Source of the DNA: Reyranella sp.
GTDB taxonomy: Bacteria; Pseudomonadota; Alphaproteobacteria; Reyranellales; Reyranellaceae
Assembly (NCBI GenBank): GCA_016780605.1
Contig: JADHLS010000160.1
Location: forward strand, 1-9,012
Direction of reading: 5' to 3'
Length of the DNA stretch: 9,012 nt
Numbering within the stretch: position 1 is the stretch's first letter; each line of letters starts with the position of its first letter. Below the pieces are notes generated by a model. It saw nothing but the letters and a program-made list of their open reading frames with translations. It did not search any database and had not been told where the DNA came from. The position numbers and the translations under genes were made by a program. Of this stretch, positions 6,045 to 9,012 are shown one piece after another.

Positions 6045-7967
6045 TCAGCCAGCCGCCATCCGTCTGGCGTAGCCATACAACCGGGCGATCACCGCAAAGA
6101 ACACGATGGGTGCGGCGATCATCGCCACGCTGGCGAAATTCTCACCGACCACGCGCAGGGGCGTATCGTTGCCCGTGGCGCCGACGATGCCGGCGAAGAC
6201 GACACCGAACAGGCTCTCCCCGACAATGAGTCCCGTCGCCGCCAGCACACCCATGCGCTTGGCGAACTCCGGATTGGACTGGCGCCCGGCCCATCGGTCG
6301 TATGCCCGCCCGATCAGGGCGCCAACTGGGATCAGGAGTGTCATGCTCATCGGCAGATAGATGCCCATGCCGACGCCGAGCGGCGGCAGCCGCATCCTGC
6401 CGGCCCGGCCCAGCGCCTCGTCGATGGCGATGAGGACTACGCCGATGGCCGCACCGAAGCCGATCAGGCCCCAGTCGAGCTCGCCGCCCAGCACGCCGGT
6501 CGCCAGGGCGGAGATCAGCGAGGCCTGCGGCGCCACCAGCGCCTGTGGCCCCGCGCCCGGCGCGCCGGCGAAGCCGAAAGCGGTGTTCAAAAGATCGAGC
6601 ACCAACGGGATCGTGAGTGCCCCGAAGATCACGCCGAGAACGAGCGCCACCTGCTGCCGCCACGGCGTGGCGCCGATCAGCTGGCCGGTCTTGAGATCCT
6701 GCAGGTTGTCGTTGGCGATGGTGGCGACGGCGAACACGATGGCGGTGGTGAACAAGGCATAGGCAATCAGCGCGCGGGTCGTGGCCGGATCGCCAACGGG
6801 GCCGAAATAGAGCGCGAGCAGCACCGCCGCACCCAATACCGCGAGGATACCGACGCCCGAGATCGGGCTGTTGGACGCGCCGATCAGGCCGGCCATGTAG
6901 CCGCATACCGCGGCGACGATCGCACCGGCGACGACGACGTAGACCAGGCTGCCGGTGATGACGATGCCGGGATGCGCCGCCACCGGCCCGCCCGCGGCGA
7001 ACCACGCCAGCAGCGCGCCGATGGGCACCAGCGAGAGCAGGATCGTGCCGCCGACGATACCGATCGGCAGATCGCGCTCGGTGACATCGAGCTCCTCGCC
7101 GCCGCGGCGCGCCCGGGCGGCGGCAAGGGCATTGCCGATGCCGCGCGTGATCGGGCCCATGATCTTGACCAGTGTCCACAGGGCCGCGACGCCGATCGTG
7201 CCCGCGCCGATGAACCGGACCTCCTTGCCGAAAACGCTGGCCACGGCCGCATCGGCCGAGCCGCCCATCTTCGCGGTCAGCCACGGGATCAGCACGGCCC
7301 AGCAGAAGACCGTCCCGAGCAGCATGGCGACGCCGACCGACAGCCCGACCAGGTGGCCGATCCCGATCAGCGCCATCGAGAAGCTTGCCGACAGCCCGCT
7401 CGCCGCACTGCCGATACGGAAGCGGACAGCGAGATGGGACAGGACGAGCTTGGTGGCGCCGAGCGCGGTGAACCCCGCCGAGGCGATGCCGCTCCACAGG
7501 ATGACCCGGAGGCCAAGCGCGTTCTCCCGCGCACCCTCCTGGGAAGTCGCGCCGACCTTCAGCACCTCGGCCGCCGCCACGCCCTCGGGGAAAGGCAGGT
7601 CCGACCCCGTCACCAGCGCGCGGCGGAGCGGGATGGAGAACATCACGCCCAGCGTCCCGCCGATCGCGCACACGGCCGCCGTCATCCAGTACGGGAAGCC
7701 GTGCCACCAACCGATCATGACGAGGCCCGGCAGCACGAAGATGATCGCCGCCAGCGTGCCGGCGGCGGAGACGATCGTCTGGACGATGTTGTTCTCGAAG
7801 ATGTTGCTCGTGCCGATCAGCCGCAGCACGGCCATGGAAATGACGGCGGCGGGAATCGACGTGGCGAACGTCAATCCGACCTTGAGCCCGAGATAGACGT
7901 TGGCCGTCGTGAACAGCACGGTGAGCAATGCGCCCAGCACTGCACCGCGTAGCGTGAAGTCCCGCAG
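6045..7967 (-). CDS. OPT family oligopeptide transporter (apparent CTG start)
   Basis: A polytopic inner-membrane transporter of the OPT superfamily (PF03169 type), 640 residues from the proposed start, a usual bacterial length. Family blocks appear in order: TANVYLGLKVGLTFATSIPA (21-40), ENNIVQT with SAAGTL (58-72), LPFPEGVAAAEVL (124-136), GASNSPISGVGI (363-374), NDNLQDLKTGQLIGATPWRQQ (419-439) and LPPLGVGMGIYLP (527-539), separated by about 14-16 hydrophobic helices. Members import peptides or metal chelates; the substrate here is unknown. The reading frame stays open upstream to 8780, but that stretch is antisense to the MFS gene and has no transporter character. Between the MFS gene and the conserved region no ATG, GTG or TTG is in frame before a GTG at 7940. 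The CTG at 7967 has GGGGGAG 7 nt upstream (7975-7981) and gives an N-terminus (MRDFTLRG) of the expected kind. If CTG is not used, GTG 7940 gives 631 residues. Confidence 0.9.
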   Translation of the reverse strand: MRDFTLRGAVLGALLTVLFTTANVYLGLKVGLTFATSIPAAVISMAVLRLIGTSNIFENNIVQTIVSAAGTLAAIIFVLPGLVMIGWWHGFPYWMTAAVCAIGGTLGVMFSIPLRRALVTGSDLPFPEGVAAAEVLKVGATSQEGARENALGLRVILWSGIASAGFTALGATKLVLSHLAVRFRIGSAASGLSASFSMALIGIGHLVGLSVGVAMLLGTVFCWAVLIPWLTAKMGGSADAAVASVFGKEVRFIGAGTIGVAALWTLVKIMGPITRGIGNALAAARARRGGEELDVTERDLPIGIVGGTILLSLVPIGALLAWFAAGGPVAAHPGIVITGSLVYVVVAGAIVAAVCGYMAGLIGASNSPISGVGILAVLGAAVLLALYFGPVGDPATTRALIAYALFTTAIVFAVATIANDNLQDLKTGQLIGATPWRQQVALVLGVIFGALTIPLVLDLLNTAFGFAGAPGAGPQALVAPQASLISALATGVLGGELDWGLIGFGAAIGVVLIAIDEALGRAGRMRLPPLGVGMGIYLPMSMTLLIPVGALIGRAYDRWAGRQSNPEFAKRMGVLAATGLIVGESLFGVVFAGIVGATGNDTPLRVVGENFASVAMIAAPIVFFAVIARLYGYARRMAAG

Positions 7968-7974
7968 AAGTCGT

Positions 7975-7981
7975 CTCCCCC
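7975..7981 (-). promoter_or_regulatory. ribosome binding site of the OPT gene
   Basis: The minus strand reads GGGGGAG here, followed by 7 nt (ACGACTT) and then the CTG codon at 7967. It is one of the strongest Shine-Dalgarno-like sequences in the window. It is 34 nt from the next in-frame candidate, the GTG at 7940, so its position argues for initiation at the CTG. Confidence 0.55.
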
Positions 7982-7993
7982 AGTCCCCGTACC

Positions 7994-8022
7994 AGTAGAG
8001 CCTGATCGAGGCCCAACGGCAA
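7994..8022 (-). promoter_or_regulatory. possible sigma70 promoter of the OPT gene
   Basis: On the minus strand TTGCCG (8022-8017, 4 of 6 to the -35 consensus) and TCTACT (7999-7994, 4 of 6 to the -10 consensus) are separated by exactly 17 bp. A transcript from here would begin near 7987, a few bases ahead of the GGGGGAG at 7975-7981. Two partial matches in GC-rich DNA are modest evidence. The value is that the short leader would exclude any start codon further upstream. Confidence 0.35.
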
Positions 8023-8078
8023 TCCGTCCACTCACTGTTTGCATCGCTGCGGTCGCACGCCCAGAGTGCGCCTCCGCA

Positions 8079-9012
8079 ATGAACAGGTCCCCCCTCAGCC
8101 TGGCCCTCGGCGGGCTTTTGGCGATGGCCGCCGGCATCGGCATCGGCCGCTTTGTCTATACGCCCATCCTGCCGCCCATGGTCGAGGCGCTGCATCTCAG
8201 CAAGGCCGAGGCCGGCCTGATCGCGTCGGCCAATTTCGTCGGCTATCTCGCGGGCGCGCTGCTGGCGGCGGCGCGGTTGCCGGGCTCTCGGCGCAGCTGG
8301 CTGCTGCTCGGTCTCGCCCTCAACGTCATCTGTCTCGCCGCCATGGCCATGACGACGTCGTTCGCGCTGTTCCTCGTGCTGCGCCTGGCCGCCGGCATCG
8401 CCAGCGCCTTCTGCCTGATCTTCAGCTCGGCCCTGGTGCTCGACCGCCTTGCCGCTGCCGGGCGCAGCGGTCTGTCGGCGCTGCATTTCTCCGGCGTCGG
8501 CATCGGCATCGCGGTGTCGGCCGCGCTGGTCGCCACGCTCCACGCTTGGCAGAGCATGTGGCTCGCGAGCGCGGCGTTGGCGCTGGTCGCCGCCGTCGCC
8601 GTCGTGGCGATGGTGCCGGCCGAGAACGGTCCGTCGGCGAGCGCTACCGTCGCTCCGCGCAGCCGTTACTCGGCCGCCTTCATGATCCTCGCCGCGGGCT
8701 ATTTCCTGTTCGGCTTCGGCTACATCATCACCGCGACCTTCCTGATCGACATCGTGCGCGGCTCGCCCGCCATCCGCCATCTCGAGCCCTACGCCTGGGT
8801 ACTGGTCGGCCTCGGCGCCGCTCCCTCGGTCGTGCTGTGGGGCGCGCTCGGCCGGCGCATCGGCATCCTGCCCGCCTTCGCCGCGGCAGCCCTCGTCGAG
8901 GCGGCGGGCGTCGCCGCCAGCGTGCTGTGGCAGCAGACGCTCGGCATCGTGATCGCCGCCCTCTTTCTCGGCGGCACCTTCATGGGCCTGACAGCGCTCG
9001 GCCTGATCGGCG
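8079..9012 (+). CDS. YbfB/YjiJ-type MFS transporter (3' end cut by window)
   Basis: An open frame from ATG 8079 runs through 311 codons to the window edge without a stop. The protein begins MNRSPLSLALGGLLAMAAGI, and continues GIGRFVYTPILPPMVEALHLS. The GIGRFVYTPILPPM block in the first helix and following loop is the signature of YbfB/YjiJ MFS transporters (PF06779 type). Hydrophobic helices continue throughout, with a soluble-looking break at about residues 183-198 (PAENGPSASATVAPRSR), fitting the central loop between two six-helix halves. Family members are about 390-400 residues, so roughly the last 80 are outside. The substrate is unknown; members are usually annotated as putative sugar or drug transporters without much support. 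Base composition and third-position GC match the neighbours. It is divergent from the OPT gene, with 111 bp between the starts. No clear ribosome binding site precedes the ATG. Confidence 0.9.
   Translation, partial: MNRSPLSLALGGLLAMAAGIGIGRFVYTPILPPMVEALHLSKAEAGLIASANFVGYLAGALLAAARLPGSRRSWLLLGLALNVICLAAMAMTTSFALFLVLRLAAGIASAFCLIFSSALVLDRLAAAGRSGLSALHFSGVGIGIAVSAALVATLHAWQSMWLASAALALVAAVAVVAMVPAENGPSASATVAPRSRYSAAFMILAAGYFLFGFGYIITATFLIDIVRGSPAIRHLEPYAWVLVGLGAAPSVVLWGALGRRIGILPAFAAAALVEAAGVAASVLWQQTLGIVIAALFLGGTFMGLTALGLIG

Noticed and set aside
3652..6072. 806-codon open frame on the plus strand
   Set aside because: It lies entirely antisense to lysS and the AllA-like gene, which have clear catalytic motifs. 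Its translation is Arg/Ala/His/Leu-rich with no domain character, as expected from the opposite strand of high-GC coding DNA.
5946..7952. 668-codon open frame on the plus strand
   Set aside because: It is antisense to the OPT transporter, and its translation is a low-complexity mix of Asp, Arg, Gln, Ala and Gly typical of the reverse complement of hydrophobic membrane-protein codons.
8041..8066. Promoter for the MFS gene (TTGCAT, 17 bp, CAGAGT)
   Set aside because: The -10-like hexamer matches only 3 of 6 positions and no other signal supports it.
7968..8780. Upstream extension of the OPT reading frame to an ATG at 8780
   Set aside because: This stretch is antisense to the YbfB-type MFS gene and encodes a charged, Gly/Gln/Arg-rich sequence unlike an OPT N-terminus. 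A true fusion protein is not supported.

Overview
This window is GC-rich, densely coded chromosomal DNA from a proteobacterium, most likely an alphaproteobacterium. The clearest pointer is a class I lysyl-tRNA synthetase, the form common in archaea and alphaproteobacteria instead of the usual bacterial class II enzyme. High GC, a Tat-type signal on a substrate-binding protein and paired palindromic repeats beginning CCTCCCC fit this. I cannot name the genus from sequence alone. I see no phage, transposase, CRISPR array, tRNA or rRNA.

Layout, left to right. (1) A small glycine-zipper lipoprotein-like gene (85-294, +) converges on a membrane sterol desaturase/fatty acid hydroxylase gene (308-1222, -). 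(2) The hydroxylase diverges from a TetR-family regulator (1304-1954, +). The 81-bp space between them holds a near-palindrome (ATGAG-N5-CTCAT) next to a -10-like box for the hydroxylase, so the regulator probably controls its neighbour. (3) Just 23 bp after tetR is a complete periplasmic substrate-binding protein of the peptide/nickel ABC family (1978-3582, +), with no permease or ATPase genes beside it. (4) A 147-bp gap between convergent genes (3583-3729) holds two related palindromic repeat units in opposite orientation. (5) A leftward run follows: an OPT-family oligopeptide transporter (6045-7967, -), class I lysS (4393-5994, -) and an AllA/ureidoglycolate lyase-like protein (3730-4380, -). 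Gaps of 50 and 12 bp suggest co-transcription, at least of lysS with the last gene. (6) Diverging from the OPT gene is a YbfB/YjiJ-type MFS transporter (8079 to the window edge, +), cut off at its C-terminus.

Substrate uptake or efflux recurs (SBP, OPT and MFS genes), but nothing ties these genes into one pathway, and I see no convincing new multi-gene system. The points most worth following are the apparent CTG start of the OPT transporter, the inverted pair of palindromic repeats, the candidate TetR operator, and the placement of an AllA-like gene directly behind lysS. Every gene-free stretch is under 150 bp.
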